Shown: positions 1 through 8,700 of the stretch, one piece after another
Layout of the letters: each line of letters opens with the position of its first letter
Position numbering within the stretch: position 1 is the first letter of the stretch
Source of the DNA: Methylotenera_A sp040387515
GTDB taxonomy: Bacteria > Pseudomonadota > Gammaproteobacteria > Burkholderiales > Methylophilaceae
Direction: 5' to 3'
Assembly (NCBI GenBank): GCA_040387515.1
Contig: JAZKDP010000012.1
Location: 1-64,000 of the forward strand
Length of the DNA: 64,000 nucleotides
Translations under genes and position numbers: made by a program
Notes under the pieces: model-generated
Seen by the model: the letters and a program-made list of their open reading frames with translations, nothing else
What the model was told of the DNA's origin: nothing
The model's database searches: none

Positions 1-52
1 TTCGGATGCTGGGATCAAAACCCAGTGCCTTAACCAACTTGGCGACTCCCCA
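1..52 (-). tRNA. tRNA-Gln (anticodon UUG), 3' part cut off by the window edge
   Basis: Read on the minus strand the segment begins TGGGGAGTCGCCAAG, has a D-arm, and then an anticodon stem CTGGG/CCCAG closing a loop TTTTGAT whose anticodon is TTG (glutamine). The T-arm and acceptor 3' strand lie outside the window. The tRNA follows ispE on the same strand; ispE-tRNA-Gln-prs is a common betaproteobacterial order, so prs may lie just beyond the edge (inference). Confidence 0.93.
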
Positions 53-134
53 ATAAAACTTTTAATCGTTTTTTTTAAAACTAATGTTAGGTTAATTCAA
101 ATTTTTTAAGCCAAGTGCTTTGAAACGAAATCCT

Positions 135-995
135 TTAAACAAAATCAAAGTGTGGATGCTTAACTAAACCCTTTGCAACAAAGCCGCTTGTATTGGCAGG
201 TTTGTTGGCTAAAATTTCATCCGCAACTTGTTTTGAATTAACCGCTACAAACACAGAGGCACCCGACCCACTCATTCTCGCTTCACCATAAGGTTTGAGC
301 CAGTTAAGTGTAGTTGCAACTGCAGGGAAATCTTCACATACAATCTTTTCAAGGTCATTTCTAAAACCGCTAGAATTACCACCGCTTGAAAAGTCCGCTA
401 TTTTCAATGGTTTCGTGTCTCTTGTCAATCGCGGATTAGCAAAAACTTGTGCAGTTGATACATGTTCTTCTGGAGTTAAGACAACGTAATATGAATTACG
501 CAGTGATTCGGGCAAGTTGACGGCTGACAAAATCTCTCCAATTCCTTCAGCCCATGCGGTTTGGCCAAAAATAAACACAGGTACGTCGGCACCTAAGGTT
601 AAGCCAATTTGCATCAGTTGAGAGCGGCTTAAATGAAGTTGCCACAAGTGATTAAGTGCCAGTAGAACCGTTGCAGCATCTGAGCTACCACCTCCCAAGC
701 CGCCGCCCATTGGAATGCGCTTTTCAATGCGGATTTCTGCGCCTTGCTTGCATCCTGTGACAAGCTGCAATGCTTGCGCTGCGCGTACACATAAATCTTG
801 TGGCTCTGGCACGTTATCTAATGTGTTTAAGCGTGTGATTTGCCCACTATTGATTGCTTTAAGATGAATAGTGTCATAAAAATCCAGCAGTTGGAACACG
901 CTTTGCAGTGTATGATAACCATCCGCACGACGGCCTGTGATGTGCAAAAATAAATTAATTTTTGCAGGTGCTAGAAAGGTTTGAAAGTCTTGCAT
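135..995 (-). CDS. ispE: 4-diphosphocytidyl-2-C-methyl-D-erythritol kinase
   Basis: IspE phosphorylates CDP-methylerythritol at the 2-hydroxyl with ATP, a step of the non-mevalonate (MEP) route to isoprenoids, in the cytosol. The 286 residues are the usual length. An N-terminal PAKINLFLHITG stretch (about residues 10-21), the GHMP-kinase glycine-rich ATP loop GGGLGGGSSDAA (97-108), and a late MSGSGASVF motif (about 240-250) are visible. It is the third gene of a minus-strand run TPR protein-lolB-ispE, 67 bp after lolB, and is followed by tRNA-Gln. The isoprenoid supply links loosely to the ubiquinone genes further along. Confidence 0.97.
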   Translation of the reverse strand: MQDFQTFLAPAKINLFLHITGRRADGYHTLQSVFQLLDFYDTIHLKAINSGQITRLNTLDNVPEPQDLCVRAAQALQLVTGCKQGAEIRIEKRIPMGGGLGGGSSDAATVLLALNHLWQLHLSRSQLMQIGLTLGADVPVFIFGQTAWAEGIGEILSAVNLPESLRNSYYVVLTPEEHVSTAQVFANPRLTRDTKPLKIADFSSGGNSSGFRNDLEKIVCEDFPAVATTLNWLKPYGEARMSGSGASVFVAVNSKQVADEILANKPANTSGFVAKGLVKHPHFDFV

Positions 996-1062
996 TGTTA
1001 TATTTTTTGCGGCGTGTGTATGAAAATTAGAAGTAGTTAATTTAAAGCCGATTAATTAAATC

Positions 1063-1680
1063 TTACTGCTTGGAAACATCAGTCCATTTTTCTACTAATA
1101 ATTTCAGGTTAACTTTTTCACTTTTTAACACAATTTTATTAGGTAGAAATACACCCTCATTATCAGCATAATTCTCATAACTAATATCCCATCCATCTTG
1201 CTTTAACGTGAGCAATCGGCCGTTTTCATCCCAAGTGCTGCTATTAATGTTGTTAGTTGTTGGTTTGCCAAGAGCCCAATCACTTAAGCCTGATAGTGGT
1301 AATTTAAAACCTAAGGCGGTTTCGGTTAAGCTTTCTGCATCTTGGGCGGTGACGCTGCGCCCATCTTGCTTGGTAAGTATTACTGCCGTTGCATTTTTAC
1401 TGATATTCGCCACTTTTCCGCCTACCGGTGAATATACATCAACATTGTCGGTGTTCACCGCATGTTGCCAATCAATCCCGCCTGAAAAGCCTTGCTTTTG
1501 CGTGACTACACCTAAACGTCCTTTTAACGCAAAACTTTTAATTTGGGCTAACTTAGCGAGATGTTGCTGATGAGCGGCCTGAGACATCGGCGATTGTGCC
1601 ATAGGCGGCTTGGATGTCGTCGCGCAGGAACTTAACAATAATAAACCTGCGGCAACGATTAAATGACGATTGAAAGGCAA
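1063..1680 (-). CDS. lolB: Outer-membrane lipoprotein insertion protein LolB
   Basis: LolB receives lipoproteins from the periplasmic carrier LolA and inserts them into the outer membrane. The 205-residue product begins with a lipoprotein signal peptide ending in the lipobox LSSC (Cys19). It then has the LolB-like pattern KGRLGVVTQKQGFSGGIDW (about residues 54-72) and an alternating beta-strand C-terminal part. Its place between a TPR protein and ispE is the standard betaproteobacterial arrangement and supports the call, since LolB is poorly conserved in sequence. Confidence 0.92.
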   Translation of the reverse strand: MPFNRHLIVAAGLLLLSSCATTSKPPMAQSPMSQAAHQQHLAKLAQIKSFALKGRLGVVTQKQGFSGGIDWQHAVNTDNVDVYSPVGGKVANISKNATAVILTKQDGRSVTAQDAESLTETALGFKLPLSGLSDWALGKPTTNNINSSTWDENGRLLTLKQDGWDISYENYADNEGVFLPNKIVLKSEKVNLKLLVEKWTDVSKQ

Positions 1681-1720
1681 GCTTAATTCTTTAAGTTGTA
1701 ATTTTGCAATTAAGGCTTAA

Positions 1721-3418
1721 TTAAGAGTTAAATTTTTTGGCAGTAGCCACTAATAAATCATTGGCTGGATGTTCTTTTAGCGCTAATCCCCAAACTTTCT
1801 TTGCTTCCTCTTGCTGGCCTTGTTTCCATAACACTTCACCCAAGTGCGCAGCGATTTCTGGGTCGGCTTGTATGCTGTAAGCCCTGCGCAAGCTCTCCAC
1901 CGCAAGTGTTAAATTGCCCAAACGATAATGCACCCAGCCTAAGCTATCCAACATATAGTGGTCATTCGGTTGTAATTTAAGCGCGGTTTCTACTAGTGAT
2001 TTTGCTTCATCTAGCTTGATATTTCGGTCTGCGTAAGAGTAACCAAGCGCATTGTAAGCGGCTGCATAATCTGGTTTGATAAGAATCACTTTGCGTAATT
2101 CCGTTTCCATTAGATCTAATTTGCCAAGACGCTCTGCTGCCATGGCGTAATCGTAAATAAGCTCTGGCGAATTCGGCATATTTTTAACGGCTTTATCCAT
2201 TAAATCAAACGATTCTTGGTTACGTTTAACCTGACCCAGCATATTGGCTTGGGTTTGAATCACGATAATTTGCTGTTCTGGCGTTAGCTCATTCACTTCA
2301 TCTAACATCGCAATCGCGGCATCTACATTTTTTGTGCGTGCTATCACATTGGCAGCAGAAAGTCTGCCTTCTAAATAACGCTCACTAGTTGCCGGTATTT
2401 TGTCGTACCAAATCAATGCTTGAGCATCGTTTTTTTGACGCTCGCTACTGCGGCCTAAATAGATATATAGTTGTTCTGGTTCCTTAAAGCCATTGTCGAT
2501 TGACTGTTGGAAGTACTTATCTGCGCCTGTAAAGTCATTGGATTCGAGCGATAACAGACCAACCACGGCGCTAATTTCTGGGCTGCCTTGAGCCGCATCG
2601 ATTAATTTAACAAACTCTGGTTTTGCTTCGGCAAAGCGTTTTTGATTCACTAATAATTTGGCATAAGACATGCGCACATCATTGGCTTTAGGGTATTTCT
2701 CTAAAAAATCCTGATAAAAAGTGACGGCTTTTTCAGGAGAGTCTCTAAATATTAATTGACCCTGGACTAACGCGGCCGCTTCCCAGCCTGGGCGCAGTTT
2801 TTCTGCAGTTGTAAGTGCCGTTTTAGCAATTGCTGGCTTGTCTGCGATTAACGCGGCTTGTGCAATAGCAAACTGCGCTTCTGGCAGTGTGGGGTAGGGC
2901 GCCGCAAGTTCTTCAACCGCCTTTAAGACTTCATTTTTATCTTTTTGATTGACTAGCAAAGTATTCAAATATAAAAAACCATTCGCCCGTGTTTCTGGTT
3001 TGGTTAACAGTTTTTCAATATGTGGTTTGGCTTGTTTGAAATTGCCGCTAGCAACTAATAATTGGCTAGACGCTTGTTGTGCTTCTAGTGAATCAGGATC
3101 CAATTCCACCCATAAAGTAGATGCTTGCAATGCAATTGCTGGCTGATTAGCATAAGCTGCAGCGCGCGCTGCGCGTTCTGCCAAGCGCACGTCACGGGTT
3201 TTTTTGGCTAAATCTAAAAACAATTGGCTGGCTAATGTTACATCGCCACGTTGGCCTGCAATCTCGCCTAACAGATAGGTATAGACAAATTCGGGTGTTG
3301 CACTGGTGATGCTAGGCTGAGCGGCTGTTGGGCTCACAGACGCAGCGTAGGCAGTTGATATGCCAAGTGATGCGGTTGATATCAGTATTGCAGCAGCTAT
3401 TTTTTTAATTTTGGGCAT
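1721..3418 (-). CDS. Secreted tetratricopeptide-repeat protein
   Basis: A 565-residue protein with a cleavable-looking signal peptide (hydrophobic to about residue 25, ending TAYAAS) followed almost entirely by helical TPR-type repeats, for example around residues 445-560 with the patterns AYNALGYSYADR and HYMLDSLGWVHYRLGNL. It is therefore probably a periplasmic or outer-membrane-associated protein-interaction scaffold. Its partners cannot be read from sequence. It is the first gene of the lolB-ispE run (40 bp spacing), and genes of this kind sit at this position in many betaproteobacteria, so a role in envelope biogenesis is plausible but inferred. Confidence 0.88.
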   Translation of the reverse strand: MPKIKKIAAAILISTASLGISTAYAASVSPTAAQPSITSATPEFVYTYLLGEIAGQRGDVTLASQLFLDLAKKTRDVRLAERAARAAAYANQPAIALQASTLWVELDPDSLEAQQASSQLLVASGNFKQAKPHIEKLLTKPETRANGFLYLNTLLVNQKDKNEVLKAVEELAAPYPTLPEAQFAIAQAALIADKPAIAKTALTTAEKLRPGWEAAALVQGQLIFRDSPEKAVTFYQDFLEKYPKANDVRMSYAKLLVNQKRFAEAKPEFVKLIDAAQGSPEISAVVGLLSLESNDFTGADKYFQQSIDNGFKEPEQLYIYLGRSSERQKNDAQALIWYDKIPATSERYLEGRLSAANVIARTKNVDAAIAMLDEVNELTPEQQIIVIQTQANMLGQVKRNQESFDLMDKAVKNMPNSPELIYDYAMAAERLGKLDLMETELRKVILIKPDYAAAYNALGYSYADRNIKLDEAKSLVETALKLQPNDHYMLDSLGWVHYRLGNLTLAVESLRRAYSIQADPEIAAHLGEVLWKQGQQEEAKKVWGLALKEHPANDLLVATAKKFNS

Positions 3419-3658
3419 TATTTTTTAAGTTTCCAGATACTTTCAATTTGACTTTGGTTAATCGTCTTCGGTTAATCACATTGGGTTAATCACTAAGTGA
3501 CATTCATTTTCTTATTTATGTTTAGTCCGTGACAGTTAATGCAAGTTCATCCATAATTAAAGGTTAAGCAATATTTCGTTTGTATTTAATTAAGACTATA
3601 ACTTTTTGCCTGAAACTAATCTAGCGATTTTGTTTCATAAGGCCATTCGTTTTAAGCA
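3419..3658. promoter_or_regulatory. Divergent promoter region with three tandem 14-bp repeats
   Basis: This 240-bp spacer separates the minus-strand TPR-lolB-ispE run from the plus-strand ABC operon. Positions 3452-3493 hold three head-to-tail 14-mers, each containing GGTTAATC (at 3456, 3470 and 3484). The regular spacing suggests a binding array for a regulator, but the period is not a multiple of a full helical turn and no regulator can be named. No confident sigma-70 boxes were assigned. Confidence 0.4.
3452..3493. repeat. Three tandem imperfect 14-bp direct repeats
   Basis: The units are CTTTGGTTAATCGT (3452-3465), CTTCGGTTAATCAC (3466-3479) and ATTGGGTTAATCAC (3480-3493). The core GGTTAATC is identical in all three. 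The array lies 34-75 bp upstream of the TPR gene start and about 165 bp upstream of the ABC operon, so if it is regulatory the minus-strand operon is the nearer target. Confidence 0.7.
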
Positions 3659-4627
3659 ATGACAAGACAAATCATAATGACTAATTTAACAGTAGAAGCG
3701 ATAGAGCTTACTCGATTATACGGTGGTCGTGAGGCCGTAAGTAACGTGAGTTTTAATCTTACTCAAGGCCAGGTGCTCGGTTTTTTGGGCCCAAATGGTG
3801 CGGGTAAATCGACCACAATGAAGATGTTGACAGGCAATCTGGCGCCCAGTGCTGGCTCTGTCAAAATCTGCGGTATTGATATGATTGAGAATCCCAAAGA
3901 AGCCAAAGCATTAATTGGTTATCTGCCTGAAATGCGTCCGCTATATAAAGAATTCACAGTAGACGAATACTTAACTATCGCTGCTAGGTTGCATAGAGTG
4001 GCGAGTCGTAACATTAAAAAAGCCGTTGAAAGTGCAAAAGAACGTTGCGGCTTAACGCATATGAGCAAGCGTTTAATCGAAAATCTATCTAATGGTTACC
4101 AGCAACGTGTAGGTATTGCGCAAGCGATTATTCATAACCCGATGGTGGTGATTCTGGATGAGCCGACAGTGGGGCTAGATCCAATCCAAATCCGCGATAT
4201 TCGTACCTTAATCCGTGAGATTGGCACTGACCACAGCGTGATTTTATCAACACATATCTTGCCAGAAGTTGAAATGGTCTGCGATCACGTACAGATTATC
4301 GATAAAGGTAAACTGGTATTTAATGGCGGCATTGATGTGTTAAAACGCCAACGCGTGGGCAACAAGTTGCTGATTGGGTTTAACAATGCACCAGCACCAG
4401 CAGATTTATTACAAATCGCAGGCGTTACCGAAGCAGAAACGCTGGAAAACAATATGATGCGTGTGCGTTTTGCAGAGAATGAAACACCCCACGAATCAAT
4501 TGTGCAAGCAGCGGTTAAAAATGGTTGGGGCTTGTATCAAATTGCGCCAGATCAAACCAGTTTAGAAGATGTGTTTATGCAATTGACTTACCAAGACGCA
4601 GCAACATTAGAAACTCCGGTCGCTTAA
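3659..4627 (+). CDS. ABC transporter ATP-binding protein, GldA-like
   Basis: ATPase subunit of an ABC-2-type exporter. Walker A GPNGAGKST (residues 44-52), the signature LSNGYQQ (142-148), Walker B VVILDEP (162-168) and the switch histidine in STHIL are all present, so it should hydrolyse ATP. The 322 residues include about 80 C-terminal residues beyond the nucleotide-binding domain, as in GldA/NosF-like subunits. An in-frame ATG at 3677 is an alternative start; neither has a clear ribosome binding site. It heads an operon with a GldF-like permease, a GldG-like protein and a DUF4340 protein. The substrate is unknown; the gliding-motility name comes only from Bacteroidetes homologues. Confidence 0.9.
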   Translation: MTRQIIMTNLTVEAIELTRLYGGREAVSNVSFNLTQGQVLGFLGPNGAGKSTTMKMLTGNLAPSAGSVKICGIDMIENPKEAKALIGYLPEMRPLYKEFTVDEYLTIAARLHRVASRNIKKAVESAKERCGLTHMSKRLIENLSNGYQQRVGIAQAIIHNPMVVILDEPTVGLDPIQIRDIRTLIREIGTDHSVILSTHILPEVEMVCDHVQIIDKGKLVFNGGIDVLKRQRVGNKLLIGFNNAPAPADLLQIAGVTEAETLENNMMRVRFAENETPHESIVQAAVKNGWGLYQIAPDQTSLEDVFMQLTYQDAATLETPVA

Positions 4628-4637
4628 AGGAAATTCC

Positions 4638-5384
4638 ATGATTTTAAATGTGGCAAGAAAAGAACTTAAAAGTGTGTTTGCTTCACCCATGGGCTGGATT
4701 ATTCTGGCCCTATTGATGTTTGCATTTGGTACTTATTTTTTGAATGGCGTTAACGATTATTTTGAGGTGATGTCAGGCGCGATTCGCCCTGCAGAGCGTT
4801 ATGGCGTAACCCAGTTTGTTGGCCAAACGGTATATGGCTTGGCTTCATTCATCATGTTGTTTGCCGTGCCACTCCTTTCAATGCGTTTAATTAGTGAAGA
4901 GCGCCGCAGTCAAACCCTACCGTTTTTGTTCAGCGCGCCTTTGTCCTTAACGGAAATCGTATTAGGTAAATTTTTAGGTTTAGTGGCTTTTTTAAGTATC
5001 TTAATTGTTTATATCGCGCTGATGTTGTCCACGCTTAATATCTGGTCTGAGATAGATTTTGGTTATATCTTGGCCAACTCATTAGGTCTATTTTTGTTGG
5101 TGGCCGGTTTTTCTGCGTTGGGATTGTACTTTTCTAGCTTAACTTCGCAGCCTGTTGTGGCCGCTATTTTGAGCTTTATTGCGCTATTTGCATTAATGAT
5201 TTTAGATCGTTTTTTCGCGGGTGATCCAAGCAATACCTTGGCGCATTTATCTTTAATGAATCATTTCCAATCATTTGCTGGTGGATTGATTGATACCGCA
5301 GATGTCGCGTACTTTGTTTTATTTACTACGACCTTTTTAATATTAACGATTCGCCGTTTGGATGCAGACCGGTTAAGAGGCTAA
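4638..5384 (+). CDS. ABC-2 type membrane permease, GldF-like
   Basis: The 248-residue product has about six hydrophobic segments, an N-terminal cytoplasmic RKELKSVFASPMGW stretch typical of ABC-2 permeases, and the EERRSQTLPFLFSAPL coupling region near residues 90-105. It starts 10 bp after the ATPase gene behind a good AAAGGAA ribosome binding site, and its partner ATPase is that gene. It is probably the membrane-spanning half of an exporter of unknown substrate. Confidence 0.88.
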   Translation: MILNVARKELKSVFASPMGWIILALLMFAFGTYFLNGVNDYFEVMSGAIRPAERYGVTQFVGQTVYGLASFIMLFAVPLLSMRLISEERRSQTLPFLFSAPLSLTEIVLGKFLGLVAFLSILIVYIALMLSTLNIWSEIDFGYILANSLGLFLLVAGFSALGLYFSSLTSQPVVAAILSFIALFALMILDRFFAGDPSNTLAHLSLMNHFQSFAGGLIDTADVAYFVLFTTTFLILTIRRLDADRLRG

Positions 5385-5397
5385 TTGGACTTTTTGT

Positions 5398-6792
5398 ATG
5401 AAAATTAATCGCAATTTACGTTTTCAAATGCTGGCACAAAGCTGGTTGTTTGTAGTGTTGTTTATCTTATTAATAGTATTGATTGGCTATTTAACTAGCC
5501 AATATCGCTACGCAAAAGATGTCACGCAAGCCAATCGCAATATCCTCACCAAAGGTAGTGCGAACATATTAATGCAGATGAAAGAGCCTGTGAATATTAC
5601 GGTTTACGCGACACTTGATGATGCGAATCGCGGCGATACCTTTAGAAAAGGCGTTAAAGATTTTGTGGCGCGCTATCAACGTGAAAAAAAGAACATTACC
5701 CTGACTTTTATTAACCCTTCAGAAGAGCCGAAATTGGCGCAAGAAGCGGGTATTAAACAAGATGGCGAGATGGTGGTGGAATACAACAAGCGCACGGAAC
5801 ATATCACTCCGCCGATTGCGGAACAAGAAATGACCAATTTATTGGTGCGTTTATCACGTACCAACACGCAGCCGATTATGTTCTTAGATGGACATGGCGA
5901 GCGTCACCTGCAAGGCATTAAAAATCACGATATCGGCGAGTTTGGTAAACAGCTTGAATCTAAAGGTTTTAAATTTGCCAATCCAGATTTAACCATTGCG
6001 CAAGCCGTGCCAGCTAATGGCGCGATGTTGGTGATTGCTAGCCCACAAGTAGATGTGAGTGAAATTGAAGCGAAAAAAATCAAAGCGTATTTGGAATCGG
6101 GGGGTAATTTATTGTGGTTGCTAGATGACAATAATCTGCGCGGCATGAAAGAAGTGGCCGATTACTTAGGCTTTACCGTTTCGCCTGGTATTGCGGTGGA
6201 TATGACGGCTGCACAATATGGCGCAGATGCGAAAGTGGCATTTGCATCTTTATATGCCGATCATGCCATTACGCGTAATTTTCAGTTAAGGACACTTTTC
6301 CCAGAGGCGCATCAAATTGATGCAGTTGCCTCGGATGAGTTCGGCTGGAAAGTATCGCGCTTGGTAGAAGTGGCGCCGAATGGCTGGTTAGAATCAGATA
6401 TATCAAAAGCCGGCGTTAAAAACCAGAAAGTGGTGTTTGATGAGAAAGTAGATAAACGTGGCCCGATTAATATCGGCGTAGCGTTAGAGCGCGAGTATGG
6501 CAAAAAAGGCCAACGTGTGGTGGTGATAGGCAATGCAAACTTCTTATCGAATACTTTTATTACCAATGGCGGCAATTTGGATTTTGGTATCAATATGGTG
6601 AATTGGTTAGCCGGCGATGACAAGCTAATTACCATACAGCCGATGCCATTAAAAGATATTAACGTGACGATTCCTAACGATGACAAAGGTCGCGCGGTTG
6701 CATGGACAGTATTTCATGCCTTCCAATATTTTATTCCGCTAGGCTTTTTTGTAGCAGGTTTTTGGTTGTGGTGGAAGCGTAGAAAAGCTTAA
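5398..6792 (+). CDS. GldG-like ABC auxiliary protein
   Basis: A 464-residue protein with one N-terminal membrane segment (about residues 14-34), a large predicted periplasmic domain, and a C-terminal membrane segment (about 440-460) ending in the basic WWKRRKA tail. The domain contains the GldG-family pattern around MFLDGHGERHL (about 161-171) and LLWLLDD (about 238-244). In such operons this protein accompanies the ATPase and permease and is thought to act with the permease. The function is not established in proteobacteria. Confidence 0.82.
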   Translation: MKINRNLRFQMLAQSWLFVVLFILLIVLIGYLTSQYRYAKDVTQANRNILTKGSANILMQMKEPVNITVYATLDDANRGDTFRKGVKDFVARYQREKKNITLTFINPSEEPKLAQEAGIKQDGEMVVEYNKRTEHITPPIAEQEMTNLLVRLSRTNTQPIMFLDGHGERHLQGIKNHDIGEFGKQLESKGFKFANPDLTIAQAVPANGAMLVIASPQVDVSEIEAKKIKAYLESGGNLLWLLDDNNLRGMKEVADYLGFTVSPGIAVDMTAAQYGADAKVAFASLYADHAITRNFQLRTLFPEAHQIDAVASDEFGWKVSRLVEVAPNGWLESDISKAGVKNQKVVFDEKVDKRGPINIGVALEREYGKKGQRVVVIGNANFLSNTFITNGGNLDFGINMVNWLAGDDKLITIQPMPLKDINVTIPNDDKGRAVAWTVFHAFQYFIPLGFFVAGFWLWWKRRKA

Positions 6793-6877
6793 AAAGCTGA
6801 TTAAGTCATCGCTTAAATTGATACAAAGCATCAAAAAATCAGGCAAAAAATATAGGCAAGGAATACAGGTACGTTAA

Positions 6878-7771
6878 ATGAAAAATAGATGGTTGCTTAA
6901 TTTTGTTATGTTGGCAGTAATAGGCGGCTTGGTTGCTTTTTTATATCTTCGCCCAGAAGTCAGCACCAATGAGCCTGCCCAGTATGCGATTTCCCAATTA
7001 AAATTAGCAGATTTTAGCGCGATAAAAGTGGAGTTTCCTGCGCGTAAGGCGGTTGGCTTTGAAAAAGCTGATGGGTTTTGGCGTATGACCGCACCATATA
7101 AAGCACGTGCAGATCAATTGTCGGTACAACGTATTTTGTCTATTATCGCTGCAACCAGCGAAGAGAAATTTCCTGCCAATGATTTAGCCAAGTACGGCTT
7201 GAACAATCCAGAACTAAAAATACAGTTAACCAGCAGCACTGGCGTGGAAGAGTTTATATTCGGCACGCATAATCCAGTAACAGACGAACAGTATTTGGCT
7301 TATAAAGATGCGGTTTATCTGATTCAAGCAGGATATTCAGAAGCAGCCAGCGTACAACCAATTGAGTTGGTTGATAAACTACCGCTTGGTTCAGCGGAAT
7401 TAAAACAAATCAGTGGGTTTAATTTTTCGCATTTAGAACAATGGGAAGAAATTGGTTTAAACGTAGATTTAGAGGCTGGTAATTGGAAGGTCAATACCCC
7501 CAAAGCCAAACCTACACAAAATGAATTGAATGAATGGCTAGATTTTAGTTGGAAACAAAATCCGGCTAAGTCAGTAGAGCTTTACGTTCCAGATCGTAAA
7601 ACGGTGTATCCATCTTTTGAAGTTAAACTTAAAGATGGCAAAAAAATACGATTTGATAAAATTCAAGAGTCACCTGAATTGTTATTAGCTCGCCCTGACG
7701 AAGGTCTTTTGTACCACTTTAGTAATGACGTCGGATTTACCATGCTGAATCCACCCATTAATCTAAAATAG
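6878..7771 (+). CDS. DUF4340 domain-containing protein
   Basis: The 297-residue product has a single N-terminal membrane anchor (about residues 5-23) and then an extracytoplasmic domain with repeats of the DUF4340 type, for example the pattern FWRMTAPYKARAD (about 67-79) followed by KYGLNNPELKIQL (about 105-117). DUF4340 proteins regularly follow GldG-like genes. It is separated from the preceding gene by 85 bp and ends 16 bp before mutM. Its biochemical role is unknown. Confidence 0.85.
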   Translation: MKNRWLLNFVMLAVIGGLVAFLYLRPEVSTNEPAQYAISQLKLADFSAIKVEFPARKAVGFEKADGFWRMTAPYKARADQLSVQRILSIIAATSEEKFPANDLAKYGLNNPELKIQLTSSTGVEEFIFGTHNPVTDEQYLAYKDAVYLIQAGYSEAASVQPIELVDKLPLGSAELKQISGFNFSHLEQWEEIGLNVDLEAGNWKVNTPKAKPTQNELNEWLDFSWKQNPAKSVELYVPDRKTVYPSFEVKLKDGKKIRFDKIQESPELLLARPDEGLLYHFSNDVGFTMLNPPINLK

Positions 7772-7787
7772 CAGCTGTATTTAAACC

Positions 7788-8606
7788 ATGCCTGAATTAC
7801 CAGAAGTAGAGATTACGCGGCGTGGTTTAATTCCCTTGATTAATCAAACGGTTAAGCATGTTGTCATTCGCAATGGTAGTATGCGCTGGCCAATTCCGAC
7901 GCATTTGCCGCAAACCTTACATCAACAAAAATTACTTAATTTAACCCGTCGCGCTAAGTACATTTTAGCCGAGTTTGAATGTGGCACTTTGTTGCTGCAT
8001 TTAGGCATGTCTGGCCGTATTCGCTTGTTAGAGCGTGATTATCCACCTGAAAAGCATGACCATTTTGATATCGCTTTTAATGATGGAAGCGTATTGAGAT
8101 TGTGTGACCCGCGTCGCTTTGGTGCTGTGTTATGGGCCGGTGAAAATCCGCAAACGCATGCCTTAATCAGCACGCTTGGCCCAGAGCCACTGGAGCCGAG
8201 TTTTAATGCGCAATATTTGTTTGATCAAACACGCACGCGAAATGCTGCCATTAAAGTCACCATTATGGATAGTCATTTGGTTGTGGGCGTAGGCAATATC
8301 TATGCGTCAGAATCGTTATTCCGTGCCCGTATTCACCCAGAAATGCCAGTGAAAAAACTCACGATTCAGCAATGTGAAAAACTGGTTTTAGAGATTAAAG
8401 CCACGCTAAATGATGCACTAAAAGCAGGCGGAAGTAGCTTGCGTGATTTCTTTGGTACAGATGGTAATCCAGGATATTTTCAGCAAGAGTACTTTGTTTA
8501 TGGACGCACAAACGAGCCATGCAAAATGTGCACAAAACCGATTAAGAATATTCGATTAGGCCAACGCTCGACATTTTATTGTGAGCAATGCCAAGCTGGA
8601 AACTAG
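7788..8606 (+). CDS. mutM: Formamidopyrimidine-DNA glycosylase
   Basis: MutM (Fpg) removes 8-oxoguanine and formamidopyrimidines from DNA and cleaves the resulting abasic site. The N-terminus MPELPEVE supplies the catalytic Pro2 and Glu3. A central lysine lies in RRAKYILAEF (about residue 57). The C-terminus carries the zinc finger with two CxxC pairs (CKMC and CEQC, about residues 245-268). The 272 residues match the family. It is the last gene of the plus-strand run; in many betaproteobacteria mutM lies next to the TPR-lolB-ispE block, so the ABC operon seems to have been placed between them. Confidence 0.97.
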   Translation: MPELPEVEITRRGLIPLINQTVKHVVIRNGSMRWPIPTHLPQTLHQQKLLNLTRRAKYILAEFECGTLLLHLGMSGRIRLLERDYPPEKHDHFDIAFNDGSVLRLCDPRRFGAVLWAGENPQTHALISTLGPEPLEPSFNAQYLFDQTRTRNAAIKVTIMDSHLVVGVGNIYASESLFRARIHPEMPVKKLTIQQCEKLVLEIKATLNDALKAGGSSLRDFFGTDGNPGYFQQEYFVYGRTNEPCKMCTKPIKNIRLGQRSTFYCEQCQAGN

Positions 8607-8700
8607 CTCATTAGCTCTTACAACAAGTTATCTAAAAATATACAACTGCTCTAAAATTACGTTTAAGCAATCAGATTTTTAAGTTAACTTTTAAAAAGTA

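Noticed and set aside
295..489. Open frame antisense to ispE
   Set aside because: It lies inside a conserved gene on the other strand and has no domain features.
8607..8700. AT-rich spacer between mutM and the GT4 gene as a possible small RNA or promoter
   Set aside because: No hairpin with a T-run and no clear -10/-35 pair were seen.
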